DNA of 64,000 nt, from assembly GCA_946699065.1 (NCBI GenBank), contig CAMPDV010000024.1, positions 1,054,001 through 1,118,000 of the forward strand, given 5' to 3'. The stretch's first letter is position 1; each line of letters opens with the position of its first letter. This DNA comes from Loxodes magnus (lineage: Eukaryota; Ciliophora; Karyorelictea; Loxodida; Loxodidae). The notes beneath the pieces are model-generated. The model did no database searches and was not told the DNA's origin. It was given only the letters and a program-made list of their open reading frames with translations. The translations under genes and the position numbers were made by a program. Shown here piece by piece: positions 47,557-59,215 of the stretch.

Positions 47557-48553
47557 TTTATTTTAAATATACAACTTATTATGATCCTTTATCAATCCTC
47601 TATGAAGAATCCATTCTTTAAATTGTTGCTTTTATCAATAAAATTTAACTCAAATCTCATTATCTAACGACACTTTTCAATCCAGATACTAAATATACTC
47701 TTGACTTAACTTTTACCTTTAATATTGCTAATCTGTCAACCATTCTAAATGAAGTTAGCTATAATTGCTTACTCCAAAAGATGATATCCAGCATTAAACT
47801 TGAAGTATGGTATTGGCATGAAAAATTAGAAGAAGCCTAATATTGATAACTAATGCTAACTTAGAGCTAGAATCTCAACTTCTAAACATTCTAAGTATAA
47901 GCATCAAATCCATTTATAAGCAATAATTAGTCCATACTCTTATTTCAAAGGACTGATTTATTTACTTAATAAGCTTAAAGCTGTACATTAAAATTTAAAC
48001 TATAGAGGATAAATAAGTCTTTAGTCCCTTGGGACTTTAAATAAATAAGCAATATCATATTTAATTCGCTTGACTACCTTTAAAAGAGCAAATTAGCTGA
48101 ATAAGCTCTAAAATTAAATATATGTATCTAATGATAAAAGAAGAGATATTTGATTATTCAACTATTTGAAAAAATACTTTTTCCTTTCAAAGCATGGAAT
48201 CAAAGATTCTAAAAGATACTAAAAAGCTTATTTAGAGCATTGTTTGCTTTAGTTAAAGAGTAATACTCTTATTTAAATCTATAATTATAATAAATTTTAA
48301 GATTCTTCTCTTTTTTGCTTTCTTGTTTAAATATAAGCTTATTAATCTATTTCATATGTAATGCTAGCAAGAGTTCATATATTTCATATCAGATCTAAGT
48401 AATAGAGATAGATTCTACTTTTAAAATTAGCTTGTATAACTTTAATAAGCATTGAAAGTTCATTTATTATCAGTGCTAATTTAAATTAATGAAAGAAGAC
48501 TTAGTTTTTCAGTAGAAAACCAAACTCCTAAAAGTCCTTTTTGACAATAATTA
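47557..48553. other. Spacer upstream of the Rrp5-like gene
   Basis: 997 bp. Minus-strand frames stay partly open but carry several UGAs per 100 codons, so I do not call a gene. No repeat seen. Confidence 0.45.
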
Positions 48554-49622
48554 TCATAAATGGCAAACTTTAAATTAATCATAAGAAGTATGTTATCTCA
48601 CGAATGAGCATAAAGGGCAGCTTTACTATCTTTAGATTTGTTTATTTTTGGCCTTAATGTTATGTTTCTTAAAGCTTTTTGCTTTATTTAAAGATTCACA
48701 GCAACTTAGAACGTCTTTCAAAAGTGTCTAATCTGTTAAGGAACATTATCAGACTATTTTTATTGAAATCTCCTTTTATTTCCTTCCATGGTTGCTAGCA
48801 TAGTTCACATTACTCATTTTAAACAGTCAATTTCACTATTTTCTTCCAAGAAAGAAGTCTGATAAGGTTTTCAAGGATTCCTTTAGAAACATTTTGCAGT
48901 TCTTCTTTCATATTAGATACTATCAAGAAGCTGTGAAAGAGCTACTTTAGCTTTTTATTCCAGAATTTTTCTCTGACGCTGCTAATTTATTGGAGTTATT
49001 CTGCTGTGAAAAATAAAAATTTAGCCACCTGCTCATTAAAGGTTTACGATAGGAGTTCTTTGCATGTTTTACATTCCGGAATATAAATTTTTGATTTATT
49101 CATATAACTCTAAACTACTCTCGCGCTAAGCTCATCCAAACGTACCAAATATTTTAATTTATCAAAGTTATAAACTTTTTTAACGAAATTCTTCCAGAAA
49201 CTATATCTATTATCGCTTTTCATTTACTAAAGTTCTTACTTTTAATTTGAGATTAGAAGAAAGAGTTGCATGCCTAATCGGTAAACTTAGAGGTTATGCT
49301 AGTTTTCATATTGCTCAGTTATTTTGTACTAATTATTCTCTTACTGGAGAAAGTTCAGGATTTCATAGTTTCCTATTTGTCCTTCTATCATTTCTGCGAT
49401 TTCTTTTTTATTGATATAGTAGAATATATATATGAAGAATGTATTTTAAGTATCCATTACTCTCTATAAAATCGACTCTATTTTTACGCTTTATTTCATT
49501 AATTCTATTTAAGACAACAAGTCCTTCAAAAATTCTTCATCCACGGTATCTGGCACTTTCAACAATTTTTGCTTAATTTTATTTACTAGATCTTGATGAT
49601 CTGTTTTTAGATCCAGTTCCAT
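48554..49622 (-). CDS. Unrecognised protein with CxxC pairs
   Basis: 348 aa as exons 48755-49622 and 48554-48732. The start is MELDLKTDHQDLVNKIKQ. Mostly helical and charged, with CKTC near residue 185, CELC near 270 and, after the proposed splice, CPLC close to the C-terminus; these pairs could bind zinc. The 22-nt intron (48733-48754) begins GTCTG rather than GTA, so it is less certain than the others. Without splicing the frame would run to a UGA at 48696 (308 aa). I prefer the spliced version because the next frame (NQTLLKDVLSCCESLNKA) is better protein sequence and keeps the CxxC pattern. No family recognised. Confidence 0.5.
48733..48754 (-). other. Possible 22-nt intron (GTC donor)
   Basis: Starts GTCTGATAATG and ends TTAACAG. 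Removal keeps total codons integral and joins FNKN to QTLLKDVL. Confidence 0.45.
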
Positions 49623-49983
49623 TTTGAATGATATTAATTAAATAATATCTTGATAACTAGTCTATAACATAAATTATCGTATGTTATATTAGTCTGGTCT
49701 ATTTACTTGTTACCAAAGCTGCAAAGTATAGAATATTCTTACTATTTTAATGCTTTTAAGTTAAATTTTGCTCCTTTATGCTCTTGACAAATCCTTTGGA
49801 TTGAATACTTGCTTAGAATATAAGCAGAGAGCTTAGCTAATTTGTTAGCTAGATTTAACTTAAGAATCTGAGATTAAGCTTAGCTAGAGACTTTATCTAG
49901 GAGTAAAGATACTAGTAGGAATATTTAGCCTTTAATGCTTTTAGAATAGATAAAATTATTCTTATTAAGTGTAAATATTAAAC
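49623..49983. other. Spacer, nothing seen
   Basis: 361 bp AT-rich between two minus-strand genes. Confidence 0.6.
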
Positions 49984-51288
49984 TCATTCCATGTTCAATA
50001 ATTGCATTCTTAGCGAATTTTCCTTTTCAACATGAGATAGAAAGCGCATATAGTTTTCATTTATATACTTGGCTGAAGCGGCTTAAAATTGGAACTCATT
50101 TACATTAAATTCATCTTCTAGTTCATCTAGCAGATAGATATTCAGTCATGTTTAGTCTTCTTGCTTAATGTTACCTGAATTTAGCAGTTCTTCTAGCCTG
50201 TTGTTCTTATATATCATTATTTCTTCGAATTTATCAACATCAATATCCAATGTTAAAGCTTATTGTCCTCAATTTTATCCACTATATAGTTCGTTCATAG
50301 CTCGGATAGTTTCAGGATCATTGAAAAATTGAAAAATAACACGATCCAGTTCTTAAGGTTCTACTCCATGACTGAGTGCAACTTCATAAATTTTGCCATT
50401 AATCAATTAAGTAATTTTTTAATTAAAATCAGCTATAACTTGCTTATACATCTAATCATCCTTTTTAAAGTGCTATTTCCTTAGTTTTTAGTTTTGCTCA
50501 CATAGATTTTTGGCATCTTCCATAATAAGCGTCTTAGTATCTTAAATGATTTCAAGTATTAAGTTCTTAGTAATTTTCTATTTAATACCATGCATAGTGT
50601 TTTCCAGGTTTTGCATCCATTCAATGTATATTCTGAACTTATTTGGGTTATTAGTGATGTGTTTAACAAATCAGTATTCCATCTATCCATAAGTATATTC
50701 AGGGAATTTATTTTCCATATCATCTTAAACAAAAAATTAAGCTATTAAAGATTTGGCTTAATGGTCATTTACGTGACCTACTGCATTTAGCAAATCTCTT
50801 GATGATGTACATCTAAAATTAAGCATTTCCACTGTTTTATCCTACGTTATTTATACTGTAGGAAGTTGTGATTCTTCAAGACATGTAATTTAAAACTGAA
50901 GACATTGAATAAAGCTTATATCTATTGACTAATAATGAAGTAGCATAGATAAATTAAGCTCGACTTGTTGAAGACTATTGCTAATCTGTAGTTCATTCTC
51001 TTTCAAGGCGCTTTTTTCTTTCTAGTAATAATCGTTTAGGACTATATGATAGTTAGCAGGGTCATTAGGGAAGTATTACATTCTCTTATTCTTACTCTCT
51101 TCTCTAATCTTCTCTAATTTGTCTATTTTTTACATCTTTTTCTATTTTAAAAGTTTTAAAAGATCTTTCTTATCAACAATCTTCGCCTTTTTCTTCTCAG
51201 GAGATTTAAGGACTAAGTAAACTAACCCCAAGGCTATTGAACTAAGACTTGCTGAAATGGTGCTTATAACAATGTCTTCTTTAGACAT
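49984..51288 (-). CDS. Unrecognised N-terminally anchored helical protein
   Basis: 434 aa. The N-terminus MSKEDIVISTISASLSSIAL holds a single membrane anchor (residues ~8-28, SASLSSIALGLVYLVL), followed by a basic stretch (KSPEKKKAKIVDKK) and a long helical domain with scattered aromatics (MQYFPNDPANYHIVLNDYY, MEYWFVKHITNNPNKFRIYI). No catalytic motif recognised. The signal-anchor plus Lys cluster suggests an ER, mitochondrial or peroxisomal outer-membrane protein facing the cytosol. Three internal UGAs read as Trp. Start ATG 51286-51288; stop UGA 49984-49986 after LRMQLLNME. Confidence 0.7.
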
Positions 51289-52077
51289 TTTTAATATTTA
51301 ATTAAGCATATAATTAAGCATTTTATTTTTAATTGCTATATCATCCTATCTCTACTTCTATTCCCTTACCACTATTATTTAATCACACTCTATTATAAGC
51401 ACCTTATGAGTAATATCATATAATTACCTTTCTATGTACTATCTTAGTAGCTAGAGTGCTTGCTAATTGGTTTAATTTTGGAGTAGAAAGATTTGATTAA
51501 ATTAAGTTTATTTATAGCTTATTTACCTTTCCTCATTTATAATTAGAGTTAAATGGGAGTAGAGGATATTAAACCAGACTAATTTGTTTATTGATCTCTT
51601 TGCATTTTGACAGCACTCAACTTATGCTTCTTATTTTATAAGGAGTTTATAAATCCAAGAATCGCTCCACTTCCTGCATAGCATGATAAAAAGAAATGAC
51701 AGACTTTTAACATTATAATATCATTTTTTCCTCTTCTAGATGTTTATCTCTGTAGCATTATACTATGGTCATTATTATATCCATCCTTAGTGAATCAAAC
51801 TTTACTATCTATTTTATTTACTAAGAAAGAAGATAATCCAGTATGCACTGCTTCCTTATTAAGCAAGCAAATTCATCTCCTTTTTCCAATATCAGGTCTT
51901 TACTCTTAAAGTAGTATCTTTTTTAGCTTCTATAGGCAGTATTTAAATTAAGACTAGGAAAGATGAAGATTAGAAGTTAAAAGTTATAAATCTTACAGGA
52001 GGTTTGAATTTAAAGATTGTAGACTTAAATATAAGAATTAAAATAAATTATAAGAGTTAAAAAGAATTCTTAGGGGA
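51289..52077. other. Spacer with small candidate genes on either strand
   Basis: 789 bp, with a clearly less AT-rich core at about 51550-51910. A plus-strand ATG frame (51553-51699 or to 51966) and an antisense frame ending at UGA 51617-51619 both look protein-like; at most one is likely to be real. Confidence 0.45.
51553..51699 (+). CDS. Possible 48-aa single-span membrane protein
   Basis: MGVEDIKPDQFVYWSLCILT starts a short protein with one membrane span (YWSLCILTALNLCFLFY), then KEFINPRIAPLPAQHDKKK and UGA at 51697-51699. The Trp in VYWS is UGA. If the UGA at 51697 is Trp the frame continues hydrophobic to 51966 (137 aa). Size and layout resemble small ER subunits, but no family was recognised. 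The antisense strand is also open over much of this segment. Confidence 0.4.
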
Positions 52078-52674
52078 TCAGCTGAACTCCTTGTTTTCCT
52101 GATTTACAAACATTTAGTTGGGCTAATGTTCTGCGTTCTATTGTTATTCTGTGGGTAAAGATTCAACTGCATTTTTCGCTTTTTTTGATTTAGCTTCTAT
52201 TGATTCATTAATGTCTGGTCCAAAACAAAACATTAAAAACGCAACAAATGTTGGAAGTCCAGTTGCAAACCAAAAAGCAATAGCAATAATTGAATTGACT
52301 GCTATCTTTTCTTTTTTGGAGTTAGTTTCAGGATCGTATACCTTTAGCCATGTGAATATTGAAGTACGAGATTCTGCTGTTGCAATTTCTTCTGGTGTTA
52401 ATCCTTGTTCTACTTACATTTTGTACATTGCGCAATCCCATCTGCATAAGGGACGTTTAGAGAAGTATTTCCACCTAGACATTTTACTTCCTTTAAGATT
52501 ATAACTCTCTAAGTAATCTATTTCACAATCCCAATGAGTATATACTCCTACCGGCTACTCCTATACTCTTCTTGCATCAGTCTTTTCACTTTTCTCTGTT
52601 TAGATTTATCTTTGAATGAATTATGCGCTTTGAGCAAACCAAAAACAGAGAAGGGCAATAGTAAAAAGCTTCAT
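52078..52674 (-). CDS. Signal-peptide / single-span protein, paralog A
   Basis: 198 aa. Signal peptide MKLFTIALLCFWFAQSAQ, then a lumenal or extracellular part with YTHWDCEIDYLESYN and the core CRWDCAMYKMQVEQGLTPEE, then the stem TSIFTWLKVYD. One membrane span follows (SIIAIAFWFATGLPTFVAFL, extending into MFCFGPDI), then a short Gln/Asn-rich tail ending ENKEFS. It has the same design as the gene at 53997-54599 (200 aa), and the two lie 1.3 kb apart on one strand: a tandem duplication. The family is unknown to me. Stop UGA 52078-52080. Confidence 0.82.
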
Positions 52675-53996
52675 GTTTTAAATTATTATTTAACAATTGA
52701 AACGATTTAAAGCTAAATCCTATAAAACTTAATCCTTACTTAATTTATAACTTTAGCTGTTTTAAACTTCATACCATCTCTGTTTAAGGTAAGCTAACTA
52801 TTATCTTTCAGCTTTAATATACTTTAAGAAATTTATAGCTATCATTTACTAAGTCTTCATATCACTAGTATTGAAATAAGAGAATCAAGAAAACTCCTTA
52901 TAATGCTATAAAGTATTGCTATAAGCATAGTTAATAAGCTTAAATATACTGAAGCTATTAGCCTTCATTAACTTAATCAAATATTATGTTTTAATCATTT
53001 CCTTATTTAGCTTTTCTAACTAATAATGCATAAAGCCCAATTAAATATTTTTGCTAGTAGCTAGTTAAAAAATCTAGAGAACACCCAATTATAATAGTTA
53101 GCTCTAATAGTTGTAGGATAGTTTATGAAGTATGAAGGTATATCAGGTATTATTTATAAATGCCCAATAAGATGCTCTAAATTAGCTAATCAATATAATA
53201 TTCTTTAATCATATCCTTTCTCATAGCTTATTTGATATCTTATATTATGAAGCATTATAGAAAGAGCTAATAATTATACAGGGATATATATTATGCTTAA
53301 GCAGTTAGCAATCAATAGTTTAAATTAGAAAGATAGTAATTTTACCAGGAAATTCACTGAGTTAGGTTGAGATTTTGTATTAGGTTAAAATATTTAATTT
53401 TGAAGGAATTTAGTAAGAACCAGCATAGCATTAATTACTATATTTTAAATGCCTAAATGAATTTCCTTTTAATCATATGAGTAAATCTGATAATAGCCAT
53501 TTATTTTTAAGCTACTTGTATACATAAAACTTTAAAGATGATAGAAGCTAATTAAAAAGAACTGTCATTTAATTAAGGTTGATTAAATAAATTAGAAGCA
53601 GAGACTACTTAAGAAGATAGTTTAATTATATAAAATTTGAACTATTTATTTAATGTGAGTAGCGAAACTTTGAGTGAGCAAAAGGCTGAGTATTTATTAA
53701 ATAAACTGACGGAATTATTAACTTAGTTGCTATATGGGGTTTATAGCTATCAATAGATAAGTATGCTTATAATAATCATTATATACAATATTTTTAATTA
53801 GTTTACTTAAGGTAAAAGAAAGATAAAGTTAAATTAATTTCCCTTAGATAAAGAGGTAAATAAAGAATTGAGAGGAATAAAAAATTAGTAAAGAGATCTT
53901 AGTGAAAATCTAAGATTATAACTTAATAAGTAAAAATAGAAAACTTTCTTTAGTATTAAATAATTTATATAAGAGTTAAAGAGTTTCAATTTTACT
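52675..53996. other. Spacer between the two paralogs
   Basis: 1.32 kb AT-rich. Contains the 19-nt TGATAATAGCCATTTATTT at 53488-53506, identical to 33750-33768. No gene seen. Confidence 0.6.
53488..53506. repeat. Second copy of a 19-nt spacer sequence
   Basis: TGATAATAGCCATTTATTT, exact match to 33750-33768, where it forms part of a palindrome. Here the left arm of the palindrome is absent. Confidence 0.7.
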
Positions 53997-54599
53997 TCAA
54001 TAATTCCTTTCTTCGGGAGACTGAGGATGTGTAAATTGCACTGATTGCTGATAGGATGTTTATTAAACGCTTACTGAATGCAATTATATATTTGTGCTTT
54101 ACTTTTGGGTACTTTCATATGATTTATGCTATTCGTTCTCTCCTACATCTAATCCAACACAGAGCATAATTAAAGCAAAAAAGGTTGGGGCTCCTGTTGC
54201 TATCCAAAAAGCACAAGCTATAACTGAATTGACTGAAATGACATCAATATCACTATTGGTTTCCCCATTATATTTATCCATCCATGTGAATATTTCAGTA
54301 AAAGGAATGGCTTCGTTTATTTCATTATCAGGTACACCTCTGATTTCGATCATTCTGTAATAGGCGCAATCCCAATTAGTTAGTGGGATATTTCTCATCA
54401 AATTGAATTAAGAAATTGCAGGCAACTTATAAATATCATAGGGTTCGTTATACCATCCACCACAGGGGTCATCAGGATTCAAATAATCGTACAAAGCACG
54501 TCTTTTATCATTAGAAAAATCAATTTCTTTTCCTTTTTTCTCTGCTAGTTCAGAGCCAGCGAGCCAAACACTAAAGATCAAGAATGCCAGGAGCTTCAT
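53997..54599 (-). CDS. Signal-peptide / single-span protein, paralog B
   Basis: 200 aa. Signal peptide MKLLAFLIFSVWLAGSELA, then DDPCGGWYNEPYD and the core LTNWDCAYYRMIEIRGVPDN, aligned with WDCAMYKM-VEQGLTPEE of paralog A. The stem FTEIFTWMDKY is followed by the membrane span VNSVIACAFWIATGAPTFFA, the most conserved segment between the two (AFW-ATG-PTF), and LIMLCVGLDV. The C-terminal tail is Ser/Gln/Tyr-rich and ends ERNY at UGA 53997-53999. Conserved Trp, Cys and the AFW-ATG-PTF span suggest a defined function at a membrane, but no known family was recognised. Confidence 0.82.
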
Positions 54600-55544
54600 T
54601 TTTCAATTATAATAATGAAACTAAATAATTTTAAATTATATATAATCGTTAAATTTTAAAATATGGCCTTATCCTTACTTAAATACTTCTAATTCATATC
54701 TTTTATACTCATTTTTTACTTCTTTTGCTATCTTTATCCTTAGAGAATCAGGGAACAATTAACTTATATCGTTTTTATCTAAAAATCATTTTGTTTATTT
54801 TATATTTTCATATAATAGCCTAGCTTTTATTTATAAAGCTGCTATTTCATTTAATGAAGTAACTATGTAAATAGATTATTTCTATTTCCCACCTTTTGAT
54901 CATTTATCTGATTATTTTAAACCATTTCTATCTCATTACTCTCTGATTAAGTTTTAAATCAAAGACAAGTATGTGATTAATAACTTTACCTACTTGTTCC
55001 TTTAATTTCCTTTATCTATCAAAAATATTATTAATAATCTCAGTTATTTTTTTCATCTTAGAATCCAGCAAATCTATCATACTAGCATAATGATACTAAT
55101 TATTTTAATATCTTTATTAATATATACGCAATTAATCAATCTTAGTCTCCTAACCTTTCCCTTATGTATTTAATACCAAAGGTTAGTTACTTGTAGCTCT
55201 AGGAAACTTTCTTTACTAATATTTCATTTTCTGCTTCTGCTTCTAGTTCCTTTATACTAATATAAATTGCAAGTATTTTGTTTTAATACTCGATAAGTCA
55301 AAATTTATAGGTTATTGAAGTAATTATTTCAATAGATTTTTAAAAGTGTTATAGCTTAATTTTAGAGAAAGCAGTAAGATAAATTGATATAATTGAAGCC
55401 TTATTAAGAACCTCAATAGATATGTAGCGTTTAAATATAAAGGAAGTAAATGGGAGGGAATGCAGGAGAGTTAGGAATATTAAACTTGAAAGTATAAATT
55501 AAGATTTAATTAATCATTTTTAAATGTTTGTTACTTTGGCTCGC
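54600..55544. other. Spacer with one weak ORF
   Basis: 945 bp between paralog B and the transporter 3' end. A minus-strand frame at 54847-55227 is listed separately. The rest shows nothing. Confidence 0.5.
54847..55227 (-). CDS. Possible small helical protein (weak)
   Basis: 126 aa from ATG to UGA with no internal UGA. The first half is Gln-rich; the second is a helical, charged stretch (LDSKMKKITEIINNIFDRQR, then KLKEQVGKVINHILVF). It is more protein-like than most spacer frames but has no recognised domain, and chance is not excluded. Confidence 0.33.
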
Positions 55545-56996
55545 TCACAAAAAGATTATCCATATATTAGAAAAGCATACGCCTGTAAATATACCAAACA
55601 CAAACAGTGAGTTCATTATTACTCCTGCTGTTTCTTTTTAACTTTAGTTAACAGTGCTAGGACCCCACATCATACAAAGAGTGCTGGCATATCCTTAAGA
55701 TAGTCCAAAAATCACCATGTTAGCCACTCTTAATCAGAAGTTTGTGAAAATTAAAAAGTTGAGGCCTCCAAAGGCGATTACAGTAGCTGATAAAGTTCTT
55801 AAAATTACAACAATTACAGTCTATTTGAAGTTAAGGATAATAATATAGTTTGGCAAGGATCTTCCTATTGTATCTGAAGCGTTGTATATTGCCAACATGA
55901 TAATAATAAATCATGTGTCTGAGACAGTATTAGGGTTTTATATAACCATTCCAGGATATACGAAGAAGCTAACTACATAAATGAAATAATTAGTAATGGC
56001 ATACTTTTTAATTTCTTTCCATACTTCTGAGAGCAAAGTCTTGGAGATAACTATAGTATTAATAGCTTTTTGATACTCCTAATTAAGCTTTTATATATCC
56101 TATACTTAAAAGTTACTTCTACTGATTTAGTTCTTTGCTTCTTTTCTTAATCATAGGCTGCTCGATAAAGCATAAAGCTAATTGAGTAGCTTCTTGGGGA
56201 ACTTACTATTTACTGCTAGTTTGCAACTTAGTTTGATGAAAGTCCTACATAGTATTGAGTAAACTCTAGCTTTAACAAAATCAAGGTAGCTGCTACACAT
56301 AGGTATTGCATAAAACCAGCACAAGCGAAATAAATGGTAGTTGAAATTTTATGCTCGGGATCATTTGAAATGCTGACAAGACAGATTACCCTTATAAGAA
56401 TCACTATTAAAGCTGCCATTGCTAAGCCTAACATTAAACCTTGAGTAAACTTCTGAGGAAAAATTCCCGCTAGGCCAAATATTGAATTCTATAGAATTGC
56501 TTAGGAAAAGCCTAAAACGAACATCCACACACACATTAATAAAAATGCTGAATTTTCTTCCAAGTAAATTACTGTAGGAGGAATAGCTGAAAGAGTCAAT
56601 CCCAGAATGACAAAACTGCTTATCATACGAATAGTAAACGACACTTTTTTGATAACTTGTAGTGTGAGCACCATAGTAATTAGCATTGGTCCATAATAAA
56701 CAAGAGGAAGAACAAAAGCTACATTATAACTCGGAAGCTTTTGTAAAAAAACTTACCATTTCAGACAAAAAATCTAGCGAAGTTAAGAAGGCATTAATCG
56801 TAATCAAAACCCCAACTCCTAAAAAAACTAAAATTAAATAAGCGAATCAGCTGTCTTTTTCAATCTATTCATTTTCCTATTTTTTCTACAGCTACGTTTT
56901 GTTGCTTTCATTTTAAAACTCAGAGTAAGAAGATTAATTTATAAGTCTATCGCCCAAATTTTTCTTAATTTCTAAGGAGTTTCTTTGCTATTTCAT
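55545..56996 (-). CDS. Equilibrative nucleoside transporter (ENT/SLC29)
   Basis: Exons 56757-56996, 56117-56737 and 55545-56099 give 471 aa. A ~55-aa polar N-terminus is followed by 11 predicted spans. Family signatures: LPSYNVAFVLPLVYYGP in span 2, WMFVLGFSQAILQNSIFGLA (span 4), NYFIYVVSFFVYPGMV (span 7), IYNASDTIGRSLPNY (span 8), RVANMVIFGLSQGYASTL and the QKETAGVIMN motif. ENTs carry nucleosides or nucleobases across plasma or organelle membranes; ciliates depend on purine salvage. Both introns fall in phase 0 and restore the family sequence exactly (SEM|LPSYN; KSVE|DIQKL). Stop UGA 55545-55547 after NIWIIFL. Confidence 0.92.
56100..56116 (-). other. 17-nt intron
   Basis: GTAACTTTTAAGTATAG, phase 0, in the large loop of the transporter. 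Removal restores the second half of the protein. Confidence 0.9.
56738..56756 (-). other. 19-nt intron
   Basis: GTAAGTTTTTTTACAAAAG, phase 0. Joins DFLSEM to LPSYNVAF in the first loop. Confidence 0.88.
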
Positions 56997-57313
56997 ATTT
57001 CTCTTGCTTATTGTTATAATTAAAATTATATTTTATACCTGTTTAATAACTATAAACCCAATATTATACTTAACTATTTGTTACTTACACTAATAGCCTT
57101 ATTTATTTGCTTTTAGTTAGATTATAATATTTTCATTATGGATACAAATATAGCAATTTAAGGCTACATGTTAGCTTTTATTTTTATGATGTACTGCTTA
57201 TAAACTTTCACCATTTTAAGGTATAGATTTGCTTTTTGATTGCTTAATGTAATATCCTTTAAGTAGCTTTAAATAAAGTTAAAAAAATAAATGAGATTGA
57301 GTTTTTGATAATT
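56997..57313. other. Spacer, nothing seen
   Basis: 317 bp between the unknown gene stop and the transporter start, both minus strand. Confidence 0.6.
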
Positions 57314-59215
57314 TCAAAATAAAAAATGTATGTAAAAGAGAACAAACTACTCACAAATTTCTTTTACGTTTGTTAAAAATAGTTTTCGTTCCTAGTAGTA
57401 ATTGAGTTTCTTTAAGTACTTGTCTGAATTTAAAGTTTACTGTTATATGTTTTCTAATTTCTGTATTATCTTTTTTTTCTAACTTTTGGGATTATACTTC
57501 AAGTGATTCTACAAATACTTGCTTTAGTTGTATAAATCAACTAGTCTTTATTCAAAGCCAGTCATGAAAGAGTTATCTGCTTGTTCACTTGTTTCGTCTC
57601 TATCAACATAAGGAACTTTTTTTGTGTCTGACTATATTTTAGCGAATCTGAATTTATAACAATTACAGTGGTTTTACTCTATTAGAGTTATAGCTGATAG
57701 TATTCAGAGTCTTTCTTTTACTCTCCTACTTTTTAATGACAGTACAATTTTTCATAATTTTACTCTGATAATTTTTAGTGATTGGTCTTGTACAATAATC
57801 CGATATTAAATTATTTTGGCACCAAAACTTGCTATGCATGAAGTTAAATTTATCAGCTAGTTCTTTAGGCATATACTAGATCTAATTTTAAATACTAGGC
57901 TATTTTTTTAATTTCTTTAGATTTTAATCTGAATGCGCTCTTTATAACAAATGGCTTTACATATCTTCATCTGATTGATTTCTTAAGAATGGAGTTTTTA
58001 TGTCTAAGTGCTAGTCTCATACTGCTGTTGTCTGAATTATCAACTTACGGTTTTAGGTGAGAAAGTGTTTTCTACTCATTTCATTTTTATATTTTCTGGG
58101 GAGATTTGTAGATTGCTAACCTTAAAAATTGGAACTAATAAATTGGTGCTCGCCAAATTTTTGACTGATTTACTAGATTAAATTTCTTTTGTGAAGGAGT
58201 TTTTAAGTATTTTTTTAAGTAAAGGAGAAAGTCTAGAGCTTTACAGATCTTTCAAAATTTCGTTATCATCTTCTACTTCTTTTTAGTCTTCTTCCATCAA
58301 ATTACCCTTCACTTAATTAAGTTCGTAAGATGTGTTTCTATATTTTCAGTGATCTTCACTTTCTTTTTTTTTACCTGGTACTTTTATTTCAGGTAGCTAA
58401 TAGTTTTATTTATCCATCCCTTTAATTTTTGTTTGAGTCTGCTAAACACATTTTTATTTCAGCATTTCTCATCCAATGCTATTTTAGGCTTTTTTATCTG
58501 GACATTAATTGATATTGTTCTTAGAAGAGGATAGCTGATCTATCTTTAATAAATTAGATTTATTAGGTTTTTCTTTAAATTAATTTACCTTTCGATTAGA
58601 TTCAAGTCAATCAATCTATTGAGCTTTGCCAAATTATGAAGGTTCTGGCTTAATTAGATTTATCGTAAATGGTTTTTAGAGTTTTTCTTATCCTTTTATC
58701 TTAGATATCTTACCTTGATTCTTTAATCCTATTTTGTAACCTTCTTACTAAGATGAAAAGCTATTATCACTTTCACTCTAGTTAATTAAATTTTCTATTT
58801 CTTTAGCTTTTGCACCTAGTTATGCTTTTAGTTTCTATAAAATAGGAGCATCTTAGTTTTATTCCTTCTAGATATTATCGCTTGAAAGCAATCTTTTTTG
58901 AAATGTCTTTAAAATCTGGTTAGCAGGTTTTTATTTAGTCTTCTATTTTTCACTATCCTTTTTACGCTTCAAATCAGCATCTTAGCTTCCTTATTAATTC
59001 AAATTCCCCTTTTATTCATCTTAGGAGTTAGCTTCTTTGATAAGTTGACCTAGTTACTTACTAAAAATACTAAACACTGAATTTCTATGAACTTGATTAG
59101 AGATAGAAAGTTTAGCTTCAGGCTATGTTGACTTTCTCCTCGATTGTAAGGATGCTTGTTCTACCGTAATTTTTTCTTAAGATTATTAGCTTGCCATAGG
59201 AAACAAATTTTGCAT
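57314..59215 (-). CDS. Unrecognised basic low-complexity protein, two introns
   Basis: Exons 58049-59215, 57667-58031 and 57314-57647 give 621 aa. The first ~380 residues are Lys/Gln/Ser-rich and disordered-looking. The part around the first splice holds the only compact-looking stretch: TAVWDQHLDIKTPFLRN and PKELADKFNFMHSKFWCQNN, followed by ISDYCTRPITKNY. The C-terminal part is again helical and basic (QRLVDLYNQSKYLQNHLKYN). Both introns are required for a good frame. Possible cytoskeletal or basal-body protein; no family recognised. First UGA after KEICEQFVLFYIHFLF is taken as the stop (57314-57316). Confidence 0.68.
57648..57666 (-). other. 19-nt intron
   Basis: GTAATTGTTATAAATTCAG. Removal joins NSNRVKPL to FAKIQSDTKKVPYVD. 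Confidence 0.75.
58032..58048 (-). other. 17-nt intron
   Basis: GTAAGTTGATAATTCAG, phase 0. Joins FSPKT to TTAVWDQHLDIK. Confidence 0.85.

Noticed and set aside
47557-47880. Minus-strand frame continuous with the Rrp5-like start that would lengthen its N-terminus by ~100 residues.
   Set aside because: Contains about four UGAs in 100 codons, far above the rate in the called genes, and no S1 pattern. The ATG at 47554-47556 followed directly by an S1 domain is preferred.
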